Origin: JBCBWG01 sp964579305 | Lineage (GTDB): Bacteria; Pseudomonadota; Alphaproteobacteria; Rhizobiales; Hyphomicrobiaceae | Assembly: GCA_964579305.1 (NCBI GenBank) | Contig: CAZOGY010000011.1 | Coordinates: forward strand, 1 to 48,454 | Length of the DNA: 48,454 nucleotides | Reading direction: 5' to 3' | In this document: positions 36,354-44,711 of the stretch, piece by piece | Layout: every line of letters begins with the position of its first letter | How positions within the stretch are numbered: the stretch's first letter is position 1 | Made by a program: the position numbers and the translations under genes | Notes under the pieces: generated by a model | What the model was told of the DNA's origin: nothing | Database searches by the model: none | Seen by the model: the letters and a program-made list of their open reading frames with translations, nothing else

Positions 36354-36741
36354 TCGGACCGGACCGTTTCAGTGGGCTGCGCATCGACTCGCGCGGACGC
36401 TAACAACGAGCCCTTGCCCCTTCAAGCCGCATTCGGAATTGCCCGTATGCCGACTCGCAAGAGCCACAGTAATCCGGCACTGATCACAGGGTAACGATAC
36501 CATTGTGAGCCGCAGCCACTGGCGACGCACCTGCAAATTTTAAAAGGGTGGGTCGGGAAAGCGGTCCTTGACCTTTCACGCGTTCGCCGGGCATCGATGC
36601 TGCAACGACGCTGCGCCGGCCGCGCGCGGCTGCCGGTCCCCGGTCGCGGCCTTTGACCCATCAACCCTGTTGGCGACGGGTCGCGCCAGACAACCAATGA
36701 CAATGCCGGACAGAATAGCCCGGCCGAGGGAGGATGCCGCC
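36354..36741. other. Divergent intergenic region slt / dapA
   Basis: A 388-base gap with no convincing gene; an open frame continuous with dapA reaches 36568 but lacks a start signal and family similarity. A TTGACC at about 36568 could be a -35 element for dapA, but no matching -10 is clear. No repeat or strong hairpin was seen. Confidence 0.45.
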
Positions 36742-37617
36742 ATGTTCCGTGGATCAATACCCGCTTTGGTCACGCCGTTCCGCGACGACAAGATCGACGA
36801 AGAGGCGTTTGCCCGTTTGGTCGAATGGCAAATTGAGCAGGGCTCGCATGGCCTTGTCCCGGTCGGCACCACGGGCGAGAGCCCGACCTTGTCCCACGAC
36901 GAGCACAAGCGCGTTGTCGAGCTTTGCATCGAGGTGGCCGCCAAGCGCGTGCCGGTCATCGCGGGGGCAGGCTCCAACGCCACGTCTGAGGCGATCGACT
37001 TCGCCAAACATGCCAAATCAGCTGGGGCCGACGCAGTCCTGATCGTGATGCCGTATTATAATAAGCCAACCCAGGAGGGCCTGTTCCGGCATATCGAAGC
37101 CATCCACGAGGCCGTCGACGTGCCGATCGTCCTTTACAATGTGCCGGCACGCACGATCGCCGATATGCTGCCAGAGACCATGGCCCGGTGCGCGAAGCTG
37201 AAGAACGTTATTGCGGTCAAGGACGCAACGGCAAACCTTGCACGCGCGTCTATGCAGCGCCATTTGTGCGGGCCGGACTTCACGATGCTGTCCGGTGAGG
37301 ACGCAACCGCGCTCGGCTTCAACGCCCATGGTGGGTCTGGCTGCATCTCGGTGACGGCAAACGCCGCACCGAAACTGTGTGCCCAGTTCCAGGAAGCGTC
37401 GCTGGCCGGCGACTTCAAAACGGCTTTGGAACTGCAGGATCGGCTGATGCCGCTGCATGAGGCGTTGTTTGTGGAAACAAGCCCCGGGCCTGTGAAGTAC
37501 GCCGTTTCCAAGTTGGGTTTCGGCGCCGCCGATGCCCGATTGCCGCTTGCGCCGATTACGGATGCGACGAAGGCGGCCGTCGATGCGGCCATGGCGCATG
37601 CCGGGATCGAATGTTGA
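36742..37617 (+). CDS. dapA: 4-hydroxy-tetrahydrodipicolinate synthase
   Basis: Condenses pyruvate with aspartate semialdehyde, the first committed step to diaminopimelate and lysine; cytosolic homotetramer. The 291-residue product matches the family length. The active site is complete: T43/T44 in VGTTGESPTL, Y132 and R137 in LYNVPARTIADM, and the Schiff-base K160 in NVIAVKDAT. The ATG at 36742 follows GAGGGAGG, which settles the start against the longer open frame. It precedes smpB by 42 bases in the same direction. Its proximity to the murein transglycosylase fits a cell-wall neighbourhood but is a conserved gene order rather than evidence of a complex. Confidence 0.97.
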   Translation: MFRGSIPALVTPFRDDKIDEEAFARLVEWQIEQGSHGLVPVGTTGESPTLSHDEHKRVVELCIEVAAKRVPVIAGAGSNATSEAIDFAKHAKSAGADAVLIVMPYYNKPTQEGLFRHIEAIHEAVDVPIVLYNVPARTIADMLPETMARCAKLKNVIAVKDATANLARASMQRHLCGPDFTMLSGEDATALGFNAHGGSGCISVTANAAPKLCAQFQEASLAGDFKTALELQDRLMPLHEALFVETSPGPVKYAVSKLGFGAADARLPLAPITDATKAAVDAAMAHAGIEC

Positions 37618-37662
37618 GCCCCGCGGGCGCTTTTCGTGCGGCCCGGGTGAATTGAGAGTGTG

Positions 37663-38139
37663 ATGGCTGACAAGTCGAAAGGCGGTCATAAGACGATCGC
37701 GGAAAACCGCAGGGCACGCTTTGAATACGCCATTGGCGAGACGATCGAGGCCGGCATTGTTTTGACCGGAACTGAGGTCAAGTCCTTGCGCAATGGGCAA
37801 GCAAATATTGCAGAGAGCTACGCGTCCGTGGAGGACGGTGGGCTCACGCTGATCAACGCCTATATCCCGGAATATCGGCAGGCGGCCGCCTTCTTCAATC
37901 ACGAGGCGCGCCGTCCGCGGCGTTTACTTCTGTCAAAGCGTGAGATTACAAAGCTGGCGATCGCCACCGAGCGCCAGGGCATGACGATTGTACCGCTTGA
38001 GCTCTATTTCAATGACCGCGGGCTTGCGAAGCTGAAGCTTGCGGTCGCCCAGGGCAAGAAACTGGCCGATAAGCGCGAGACGGAAAAAAAGCGCGATTGG
38101 CAGCGGGAAAAAGCGCGCCTTTTGCGCGATCGCGGATAA
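37663..38139 (+). CDS. smpB: SsrA-binding protein SmpB
   Basis: Binds the tRNA-like part of tmRNA and brings it to stalled ribosomes for trans-translation. The 158-residue protein has the OB-fold core with ENRRARFEYAIGETIEAGIVL, TGTEVKSLRNGQANIAESYA and GMTIVPLELYFNDRGLAKL. The basic C-terminal tail (DKRETEKKRDWQREKARLL) is the part that enters the decoding centre. A GTG at 37660 immediately precedes the ATG and could serve as start. No tmRNA gene was found in the window. It converges with the uracil-DNA glycosylase gene across 92 bases. Confidence 0.97.
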   Translation: MADKSKGGHKTIAENRRARFEYAIGETIEAGIVLTGTEVKSLRNGQANIAESYASVEDGGLTLINAYIPEYRQAAAFFNHEARRPRRLLLSKREITKLAIATERQGMTIVPLELYFNDRGLAKLKLAVAQGKKLADKRETEKKRDWQREKARLLRDRG

Positions 38140-38231
38140 TCGCTGGCCCATTTGCGCAGTGCAGATCTGATATGCGCTTGCCCCCCACCCGGCGATGTCG
38201 GTTTGGCGATCGCGGGGACCAAAGCGGGGTG

Positions 38232-38876
38232 TCACCGGCCCGGCTGCAGATAAGCGCGCACGGCCGCAAACACGGCGTGGAACATTGGCTCGGTCAACCG
38301 GCCCGTGTTGGTATTGTACCGCGAGCAATGGAACGAATCGAACACGCGAACATGCGGCGTGTCGTGCTGTGCGCCATGCGCGAACGGAAAATCAGCGCGC
38401 CGGCATTCCAGCGTGGTTAACAAGGTGTCATGCGCAACCCGACCGAGTGCAACAATTGCGCGCAAGTTCGGCATTTCAGAAATCGTTGCCGCCAGAAAGT
38501 GACGGCAGGTCGCAATTTCGGCACCGGTTGGCTTGTTCTGCGGCGGGACGCACCGCACCGCGTTGGTGATTCGACAATTGCGCAGCACAAGCCCGTCATC
38601 GGGCCGCGCACCATAGACGCCGGCAGCAAAGCCATAGGTTAGAAGTGTCTGATAGAGCAGGTCGCCGGCGTAATCGCCGGTGAATGGCCGGCCGGTCCGG
38701 TTCGCGCCTTTCAAACCAGGTGCAAGCCCAACGATGAGTAACTCCGAAGCGACCGTGCCGAATGACGGAACCGGACCATTGTACCAGTCGGGCTCATGAG
38801 CACGCGCGTCCTGTAAAAACGCATATAAGCGCGGACAGGCGGTGCAAAGAAATGGAGGGTCGGAAAGCGCTGCCAT
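38232..38876 (-). CDS. Uracil-DNA glycosylase, family 5 (UDGb)
   Basis: Removes uracil and probably other deaminated bases from DNA. The 214-residue product (from ATG 38876) carries the iron-sulfur start LCTACPRLYAF and the family 5 active-site block IVGLAPGLKGANRTGRPFTG, in which the usual catalytic polar residue of other families is lacking, as typical of UDGb. Other motifs are NAVRCVPPQNKPT, the central ACRHFL-like segment TCRHFLAATI, and a C-terminal FHCSRYNTNTGRLT with the catalytic-loop His. A GTG at 38930 would add 18 residues without family similarity. Neither start has a strong ribosome site. The gene stands alone, convergent with smpB. Confidence 0.9.
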   Translation of the reverse strand: MAALSDPPFLCTACPRLYAFLQDARAHEPDWYNGPVPSFGTVASELLIVGLAPGLKGANRTGRPFTGDYAGDLLYQTLLTYGFAAGVYGARPDDGLVLRNCRITNAVRCVPPQNKPTGAEIATCRHFLAATISEMPNLRAIVALGRVAHDTLLTTLECRRADFPFAHGAQHDTPHVRVFDSFHCSRYNTNTGRLTEPMFHAVFAAVRAYLQPGR

Positions 38877-39023
38877 CGATAAATTCGCCAGTGTTTTGCA
38901 AGACCATAGGTTTGTTGTCGTGGTTGCCACTCATTCAGCCGAACGCAAAGCCAAATGGCTCGAATGTTCGCGAAGAGATGCGAACAATTGAATGACCGTT
39001 GTTTGTAAGATCCGGTTTGACAC

Positions 39024-39054
39024 AAAAAAGGCGCAGCTAACTGCCGCGCCCTTT
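39024..39054 (-). terminator. Rho-independent terminator after the NYN gene
   Basis: Read on the minus strand, AAAAGGGCGC and GCGCCTTTTTT flank an 11-base centre that itself can close as GCAG-TTAG-CTGC. The stem has one bulged G and is followed by a T-run. It lies 34 bases past the NYN stop. The A/T-rich flanks are symmetric, so it may also act for transcripts coming the other way. Confidence 0.8.
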
Positions 39055-39087
39055 TGAGTTCCTAATAACGAGATGTCCTGAGAACAA

Positions 39088-39741
39088 TCAAACCTCGTCG
39101 AGATCTTCCTCGTCGTCGTCCAGTCGCACCGGCTCATCGATTGGACGATCGCCGTTGTTCGTGCGTGGGCGGGTCGGGAAGGGGGGGCGCTCAGGACGTG
39201 GCGCGCGGCCGCCGGGATCGCGGCAAATCGCGGTCTCCAGGTCGGCAAGGTCGATGAATTGGTCTGCTTGACGTCTGAGTTCGTCAGCGACCATCGGAGG
39301 TTGCGTTTGCAGCGTCGATACGATGCTGACGCGCTTACCTTCGTTTTGCAGGGATTCGACGAGGGCGCGGAAATCGCCGTCGCCAGTAAAGATCACGACG
39401 TGATCCAGAGATTTGGCAAGACGCATGGCATCAACGGTTAATTCGATATCCATATTGCCTTTGACTTTTCGCCGGCCCATGGAATCCGTGTATTCCTTGG
39501 TCGGCTTTGTGACCATGGTGTAGCCGTTATAATCCAGCCAATCGATCAGCGGGCGAATTGAAGAATATTCCTGCTCCTCGGCAATGGCAGTATAATATAA
39601 CGCGCGAACAAGCTGACATTTCTGGCGGAAGAATGAAAGCAACCGTTTATAATCGATGTCGAAATTGAGCGCCTTGGTTGCCGCGTAAAGGTTTGCGCCG
39701 TCGATAAATATCGCGAGCCGCTCTTGTTGATAGAAGTGCAT
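39088..39741 (-). CDS. NYN-domain (LabA/DUF88-like) protein
   Basis: A 217-residue protein with the NYN (PIN-like) fold, expected to be a metal-dependent RNase; the cellular target is unknown. The acidic site is seen in AIFIDGANLYAATKAL (D14), GNMDIELTVDAMRLA and VIFTGDGDFRALVESLQ, followed by KRVSIVST. The C-terminal tail is Arg/Pro-rich and then strongly acidic (DDDEEDLDEV). ATG 39741 with AGAGAGGA before it is clearly preferred over the opening at 39888. The gene is conserved beside rpoZ/rsh in many alphaproteobacteria, hinting at a housekeeping RNA role, which is inference. It ends at an intrinsic terminator. Confidence 0.92.
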   Translation of the reverse strand: MHFYQQERLAIFIDGANLYAATKALNFDIDYKRLLSFFRQKCQLVRALYYTAIAEEQEYSSIRPLIDWLDYNGYTMVTKPTKEYTDSMGRRKVKGNMDIELTVDAMRLAKSLDHVVIFTGDGDFRALVESLQNEGKRVSIVSTLQTQPPMVADELRRQADQFIDLADLETAICRDPGGRAPRPERPPFPTRPRTNNGDRPIDEPVRLDDDEEDLDEV

Positions 39742-40173
39742 GCAGTCCTCTCTACGAATTGCTTGTTGTTGTGATATCGACGTCTGCGACCGCTCAAAAT
39801 TTTTCGTAGCAATTGGCAGTCTACGTCTTCTCTGGAGCGCGCGAACGTGACACAGCGCACGTTGCCAAATAAGGGGTCTTTCGAGCAAAGCGCCTTCTGC
39901 TGCGGCGGGAAAATTGGACGCGCATGCGCCCCATTCTTGAGCGATCGACAGCGTGCGGTTGAAGCGATTTGTCGATCAAGCCGGGCATTCTTCAGCTCTA
40001 TCTCGAAAACTGTTTTCACGTCGCGATAATAGAGAGTTAGGTGAGCCGCCCATGACGCGCAACTAAATTTTTCTAATGTATGCAAGCGTGTGGGCAAAGT
40101 TGTCGAGACTGTAATGCACGCTTTTTCGTTCCGGTCACGCAAGCGCGCGGGACTTCAATGTCCGAGATATTGC

Positions 40174-40212
40174 TGGACGCGTTTCCAGGTTTAATTCAGC
40201 TCCGCGCGTCCA
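40174..40212. repeat. Inverted repeat, 8-bp perfect stem
   Basis: TGGACGCG (40174-40181) and CGCGTCCA (40205-40212) are exact reverse complements separated by 23 bases. It could form a stem-loop in either strand's transcript. It is the first of two close stem-loops in this gap. Confidence 0.6.
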
Positions 40213-40261
40213 TTAACCGCGAATTGGGCATTCCCAAACGCTAATGTGATCGAAACAGGAA

Positions 40262-40328
40262 CGGCGGACGTGACGACATGTTCCCGCACGCGTTGCGGCG
40301 AAACGTCGCACATGTCGTGACGCTGCCG
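40262..40328. repeat. Long inverted repeat, candidate structured RNA or regulatory site
   Basis: CGTGACGACATGT (40269-40281) pairs with ACATGTCGTGACG (40310-40322) at 12 of 13 positions. Outside it, across a small internal loop, CGGC (40262-40265) pairs with GCCG (40325-40328). Inside, CGTT (40291-40294) pairs with AACG (40302-40305). The result is a nested 67-base hairpin that no coding feature explains. Confidence 0.65.
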
Positions 40329-40570
40329 TTGAAAGCCCAACGTAAAGGTCGCGTGCGAGATCGCGCGATCTGATGACGTCCGAGAGATCAGGGCGTTCGG
40401 ATCCACCTCGACTTGATGCGCCGCATGTCAAGTGCTGACTATGAATTTCGAGCCAACTTTGTTAGTGTCGCGGCCAATATCATACGAGTGTCCGTCGAGT
40501 TGCTGCCGCGCACGGTTCGTGCGCGCTCTCATGCGAACGTCGGCCACGGGCTCAATCCCAGAGAGGCAAG

Positions 40571-40999
40571 ATGGCACGGGTCACCGTCGAAGACTGCGTG
40601 GACAAGGTTCAAAACCGTTTCGAGCTCGTTTTGCTCGCGGCCCATCGGGCGCGGTCGATTGCCAGTGGTAGCCCGATGACGGTTCCGCAGGAAAACGACA
40701 AAAACCCAGTGGTTGCCTTGCGTGAAATCGCCGACGAGACGATCCCGCCGGAAGATCTCAAGGAAGGGCTCATTCACTCGATCCAGAAAAACGTCGAGGT
40801 CGATGAGCCCGAACAAGAAGCAGCGCCGCTCCTGTCCAGCGACCGGCGCGGCCCCATCTTGGGCCGGGACACGCAGTCGGCTGATAATCAGGTCGACGTA
40901 ATGACCGAAGAACAACTGCTGCGGGCGATGGAAAGCCTGACCCCGACGGAGCCGTCGGCGGCGCTTGGCGGCACCGGCAGTGGCCGCGGAAGCCGCTAA
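40571..40999 (+). CDS. rpoZ: DNA-directed RNA polymerase omega subunit
   Basis: Small subunit that helps assemble RNA polymerase by chaperoning beta prime. In proteobacteria it also forms one of the ppGpp sites on the enzyme. The 142-residue protein begins MARVTVEDCVDKVQNRFELV followed by LLAAHRARSIASG, the conserved omega core, then NPVVALREIADETI. The remainder is an acidic, poorly conserved tail typical of alphaproteobacterial omega. AGAGAGGCAAG precedes the ATG. Its position just upstream of the (p)ppGpp synthetase gene rsh is a common and functionally sensible pairing. Confidence 0.97.
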   Translation: MARVTVEDCVDKVQNRFELVLLAAHRARSIASGSPMTVPQENDKNPVVALREIADETIPPEDLKEGLIHSIQKNVEVDEPEQEAAPLLSSDRRGPILGRDTQSADNQVDVMTEEQLLRAMESLTPTEPSAALGGTGSGRGSR

Positions 41000-41147
41000 G
41001 CCGCGACCGTCATGCCGCGCGACACCACCGGCGCATGATCGCGCAGCGTCTCGCTAACGCGGGAACGATCTGCGGCTTGTTCGACATCGGCAATAAAACT
41101 GCAAACGCGTCGTGGAAATCCGCGGCGCGTTTTCCAATACTGGGGCC

Positions 41148-41216
41148 ATGAAGCTCACATCAGTGACATCGCCAGACGGACACCGTTATCCCGCCGGCGG
41201 GAGACACGTGCCATGA
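41148..41216 (+). CDS. Possible 22-codon leader ORF overlapping the rsh start
   Basis: ATG at 41148, preceded by GGGG, opens a frame reading MKLTSVTSPDGHRYPAGGRH-VP that ends in TGA at 41214-41216, overlapping the ATGATG of rsh. The overlap would let a terminating ribosome restart at rsh. No conserved family is recognised, and such a frame can occur by chance. Confidence 0.25.
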   Translation: MKLTSVTSPDGHRYPAGGRHVP

Positions 41217-43459
41217 TGCGCCAATACGAACTGGTCGAACGTGTGCTGGCCTATGACGCAAGCGCCGACGAGGCGTTGCTCAACAAGGCCTACGTCTACG
41301 CCATGAAGGCGCATAGCCACCAGCACCGGGCCTCTGGCGATCCCTACTTCTCACATCCCCTTGAGGTCGCAGCGATCCTCACCGAACTGCATCTTGACGA
41401 TGCAACGATCGCAACAGCTCTGCTGCACGACGTTATCGAAGATACCGAGGCCACGCGCGCGGAGATCGACACCGTATTCGGCCCCGAAATCGGCGCGCTG
41501 GTGGAAGGGCTGACCAAGATCAAGCGCCTCGATCTCGTCTCCAAGCGGACGGAACAGGCTGAGAATTTTCGCAAACTGCTGCTGGCGATTGCAAGCGACG
41601 TGCGCGTCTTGCTCGTCAAGTTGGCGGACCGGCTGCACAATATGCGCACGCTCGATGCGATGAAGCCGGAAAAGCGCAAGCGGATCTCGCAGGAAACCAT
41701 CGACATTTACGCGCCGTTGGCTGGACGCATGGGGATGCAAGCCCTGCGCGAGGAACTCGAAGACCTGTCGTTTCGCTGGCTCCACTCCGAAGCGTACCGC
41801 ACGCTCTCAGACCGCCTTGAGACAATCCGTGAACGTTCGCGCGGCATCGTCGACGAAATCCGCGAGGAGTTGGAACGCAGCATGGCCGAAGCCGGCATTC
41901 GCGGCCGCATCACCGCCCGTGAAAAGCGCGTCTATTCGATTTGGCGCAAGATGGAGAACCGGCGCATCTCGCTTGAGCAATTGTCCGATATCTTCGGCTT
42001 CCGCATGATCGTTGGCAGCGTTGATGAGTGCTATCGCATGCTCGGTGTGTCGCATGCCCGCTGGCCCGCCGTGCCCGGCCGCTTCAAGGACTATATCTCA
42101 ACGCCAAAGCAGAACGATTACCGTTCGCTGCACACGACGGTTGTTGGCCCTGGACATCAGCGGGTCGAATTGCAGATCCGGACCGAACGCATGCACGAGG
42201 TGGCCGAGTACGGCATCGCGGCCCACGCCGCCTACAAGGACACCGCGCTGAACGGCGCAGGCGCACAACATGGCGCGAGCGAGATCGGCCCGTATGCGCG
42301 CCTGCGTCGGCTTGTCGAGACGCTGTTGGAAGGCAATACGCCTGAAGAATTCCTCGAGCACACCAAGCTTGAGTTGTTCCAGGACCAGGTCTTCTGCTTC
42401 ACGCCGAAGGGGCGCTTGATCGCGCTCCCACGCGGCGCCAATGCCATCGACTTTGCTTACGCCGTCCACACCGACATTGGCAATTCCGCCTGCGGCGTAC
42501 AGATCAACGGCCGCCCGATGCCGCTGACGACGCGCCTGGAAAACGGCGACGAAGTGGTCATCATGACGCGTGCCGGTCAAACACCGCCGGCCGCTTGGGA
42601 ACAGGTCGTAGTCACTGGCCGTGCCCGCGCCGCGATCCGGCGCGCCACGCGCGATGCCACCCGCCAGCAGTTCCGCGAATTGGGGCGACGGATCTTGGCC
42701 GCCGAGTTGGCCAAGGTCGGCCGGGCCTACAGCGACGCCAGCCTGGCTGCAGCCTTGCCGCGGCTTGCCCTGACCAACGTTGATGACACGCTTGCAGGCA
42801 TTGGGCGCGATGAGATCGACATTGCCGATGTCGTGCGCGCGATCGCACCGGGCGTGTCGCTGCCAAAATCGGAGCCGAATCGGCGGCGTCGCAATCGCTA
42901 CGACCATGGCCAGGGCCAGGACGGCTGGTTCAATCTTGCCAAGGTCATGGGCCTGAAATTCCGCGATGTTGGCGCTGGCATGGATGGCGACCGCCTCACA
43001 AGTGTGCCGATCCGTGGTCACAGCGGCGATGTTCCGGTCCGCTTTTCCCCCGGCGGTGCCGTTCCCGGCGACCGTATCGTCGGCGTGCTAATCCCCGGCG
43101 TCGGCATCGAAATCTTTCAGATCCACGCCCCACAGCTCAGCGCGCATGAGCACGCCCGATGGGTCGACGTGACTTGGGATATCGACCCCGACAATCCAGA
43201 GCGCTTTCCCGCACGCATCCTCGTCACCGCCCGCAACGAACCCGGTGCGCTTGCCCAAGTCGCGCAGGTCATCGGTGCCCATGACGGCAACATCGACACG
43301 GTGCGCATGGTCGAGCGCGCGGCAGACTTCACAAAAATGCTCATCGAGATCGAGGTGTGGGACCTTTCGCACCTCAACGCAATTTTGTCGGGCGTGCGAA
43401 ATCTCGAAGTCACGAGCCGAGCCGAGCGCGTGTTCGAATGGAATGGCAGCGACGCCTGA
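41213..43459 (+). CDS. rsh: Bifunctional (p)ppGpp synthetase/hydrolase (RelA/SpoT homologue)
   Basis: Makes and degrades the stringent-response alarmone (p)ppGpp. The 748-residue protein has the long RSH plan. The HD hydrolase is intact (H48 in SHPLEVA, H72-D73 and E76-D77 in HDVIED). The synthetase domain contains RFKDYISTPKQNDYRSLHT and VELQIRTERMHEVAE. A TGS domain follows from about residue 393 (FCFTPKGRLIALPRGANAID), and a C-terminal ACT domain from about 667 (NEPGALAQVAQVIGAHDGNI). Both catalytic halves look functional, as expected for the single alphaproteobacterial Rsh. The start is ATG 41213 or the adjacent ATG 41216, with GGAG 10-13 bases upstream. Confidence 0.96.
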   Translation: MMRQYELVERVLAYDASADEALLNKAYVYAMKAHSHQHRASGDPYFSHPLEVAAILTELHLDDATIATALLHDVIEDTEATRAEIDTVFGPEIGALVEGLTKIKRLDLVSKRTEQAENFRKLLLAIASDVRVLLVKLADRLHNMRTLDAMKPEKRKRISQETIDIYAPLAGRMGMQALREELEDLSFRWLHSEAYRTLSDRLETIRERSRGIVDEIREELERSMAEAGIRGRITAREKRVYSIWRKMENRRISLEQLSDIFGFRMIVGSVDECYRMLGVSHARWPAVPGRFKDYISTPKQNDYRSLHTTVVGPGHQRVELQIRTERMHEVAEYGIAAHAAYKDTALNGAGAQHGASEIGPYARLRRLVETLLEGNTPEEFLEHTKLELFQDQVFCFTPKGRLIALPRGANAIDFAYAVHTDIGNSACGVQINGRPMPLTTRLENGDEVVIMTRAGQTPPAAWEQVVVTGRARAAIRRATRDATRQQFRELGRRILAAELAKVGRAYSDASLAAALPRLALTNVDDTLAGIGRDEIDIADVVRAIAPGVSLPKSEPNRRRRNRYDHGQGQDGWFNLAKVMGLKFRDVGAGMDGDRLTSVPIRGHSGDVPVRFSPGGAVPGDRIVGVLIPGVGIEIFQIHAPQLSAHEHARWVDVTWDIDPDNPERFPARILVTARNEPGALAQVAQVIGAHDGNIDTVRMVERAADFTKMLIEIEVWDLSHLNAILSGVRNLEVTSRAERVFEWNGSDA

Positions 43460-43502
43460 TTGCGCTCTGGTTTCGGGCTGGCGACCGCAGAGGAGAGCTG
43501 AG

Positions 43503-44288
43503 ATGCCGCGACCGTTACGACTTGGCGTCAACATCGATCACGTGGCGACCGTGCGTAATGCGCGCGGCGGCCGGTTCCCTGATCCGATCCGCGCCGCCCA
43601 TGAAGCGATCGCGGCGGGCGCTGATGGCATCACAGCGCACTTGCGCGAAGATCGCCGCCACATTCGCGATGCCGACATCGCCCGCCTCAAGGAAGAGCTC
43701 GACGCGCCATTGAATTTCGAAATGGCCGCGACCGATGAGATGCGCGACATTGCACTGCGCCATCGGCCGCACGCGTGCTGCATCGTGCCGGAGCGCCGCG
43801 AGGAACGCACTACAGAAGGCGGTCTCGACGTCAATGCGGCGCGCAACTGGCTGCCATCCATCATCGGCCCGTTGAAGCAGGCCGGGATCCGCGTATCGCT
43901 TTTCATCGAACCAGAAGCCGCCCAGATCGACGCGGCGGTCGCCCTTGGTGCCGAGGTCGTAGAGCTGCATACTGGCCGCTATTGCGAGCTGTTTGAGGCC
44001 GATCAGATCTGCGACATGCGCCCGGAACTGCAACGCCTGAAGGCCGCCGCCGCCTATGCCGACCGGGCCGGGCTCGAAGTGCATGCAGGCCACGGCTTGT
44101 CGTTTACGACGGCGATGTGGGTTTCGCGCATCCCCGATGTCGTTGAACTCAACATCGGGCATTTCCTGGTCGGCGAGGCGATTTTCACGGGCTTACGACA
44201 AGCCATCGTCGAAATGCGGACAAGCATGGACCAGGGGCGCGCGTCCATCCATCAGACAAACAATGACGCGACGGCAGACGGGGAGTAG
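43503..44288 (+). CDS. pdxJ: Pyridoxine 5'-phosphate synthase
   Basis: Last ring-forming step of DXP-dependent vitamin B6 synthesis: condenses 1-deoxyxylulose 5-phosphate with 3-amino-2-oxopropyl phosphate. The 261-residue TIM-barrel protein shows RLGVNIDHVATVRNARGGRF, ITAHLREDRRHIRD, NFEMAATDEM, CCIVPERREERTTEGG and HAGHGLSF, then ELNIGHFLVGEA. All of these are active-site blocks. ATG 43503 follows GAGGAGAG; a longer frame upstream overlaps rsh out of frame and is discarded. It lies 43 bases after rsh and 9 bases before acpS, so the three are probably co-transcribed. Confidence 0.97.
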   Translation: MPRPLRLGVNIDHVATVRNARGGRFPDPIRAAHEAIAAGADGITAHLREDRRHIRDADIARLKEELDAPLNFEMAATDEMRDIALRHRPHACCIVPERREERTTEGGLDVNAARNWLPSIIGPLKQAGIRVSLFIEPEAAQIDAAVALGAEVVELHTGRYCELFEADQICDMRPELQRLKAAAAYADRAGLEVHAGHGLSFTTAMWVSRIPDVVELNIGHFLVGEAIFTGLRQAIVEMRTSMDQGRASIHQTNNDATADGE

Positions 44289-44297
44289 GGCGGCACC

Positions 44298-44711
44298 ATG
44301 ATCTTGGGTCTGGGCAACGATGTCATCGATATCGATCGCATCGCGCGGACGATCGATCGGTTCGGTGAGCGCTTTCTTGAGCGCTGTTTCACGCCGGTTG
44401 AACGCGCCAAATGCGATCGACGGGCCGCGCGCGCCGCCTCATATGCCAAGCGGTTTGCGGCAAAGGAAGCCTGCTCCAAGGCGCTTGGTACGGGCCTGCG
44501 CCAGGGGGTGTTCTGGCGCGACATGGGGGTCGTCAACCTGCCATCGGGCCGGCCGACGTTGCGTTTGACCGGGGGTGCACTGGAACGCCTGCGTGAGATG
44601 ACCCCACCAGGACACGACGCACAAATCGACCTGACACTGACTGATGATCACCCGACCGCACAGGCAATCGTGATCATATCGGCACGGGCGGTCAAAGGTT
44701 TCGACCGTTGA
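44298..44711 (+). CDS. acpS: Holo-[acyl-carrier-protein] synthase
   Basis: Transfers 4'-phosphopantetheine from coenzyme A to apo-ACP for fatty-acid synthesis. The 137-residue protein has the two magnesium-binding blocks: D8 in ILGLGNDVIDIDRI and E57 in YAKRFAAKEACSKALGTG. These are followed by WRDMGVVNLPSGRP and the HPTAQAIVI-like end DDHPTAQAIVIISA. It starts 9 bases after pdxJ, a pairing (pdxJ-acpS) conserved across proteobacteria. A 412-base gap without recognised genes separates it from lepB. Confidence 0.96.
   Translation: MILGLGNDVIDIDRIARTIDRFGERFLERCFTPVERAKCDRRAARAASYAKRFAAKEACSKALGTGLRQGVFWRDMGVVNLPSGRPTLRLTGGALERLREMTPPGHDAQIDLTLTDDHPTAQAIVIISARAVKGFDR

Larger units (their letters stand above)
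39742..40570. other. Long intergenic region between the NYN gene and rpoZ
   Basis: An 829-base gap, the longest in the window, with no reading frame that looks like a protein gene (candidates lack family motifs and normal composition). It is more A/T-rich in parts than its surroundings. It holds two strong inverted repeats (40174-40212 and 40262-40328) and a perfect 14-bp palindrome AGATCGCGCGATCT at 40358-40371. The promoters for the NYN gene and for rpoZ must lie here. No tmRNA, SRP RNA or RNase P RNA motif was recognised. Confidence 0.55.

Noticed and set aside
39546..40142. 198-aa minus-strand frame overlapping the NYN gene and the gap
   Set aside because: Overlaps the genuine NYN gene in another frame and lacks a ribosome site and family features.
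40358..40371. AGATCGCGCGATCT palindrome as an operator
   Set aside because: Perfect, but made of CG/GATC words common in this DNA; kept only as a note within the gap.
39742..40570. tmRNA, SRP RNA or RNase P RNA gene in the long gap
   Set aside because: No tag-peptide frame, T-arm, GGAAG-type SRP loop or RNase P core sequence was found.
40413..40679. 88-aa plus-strand frame running into rpoZ
   Set aside because: Overlaps the start of rpoZ out of frame; composition is Arg/Ser-rich and no motif is present.
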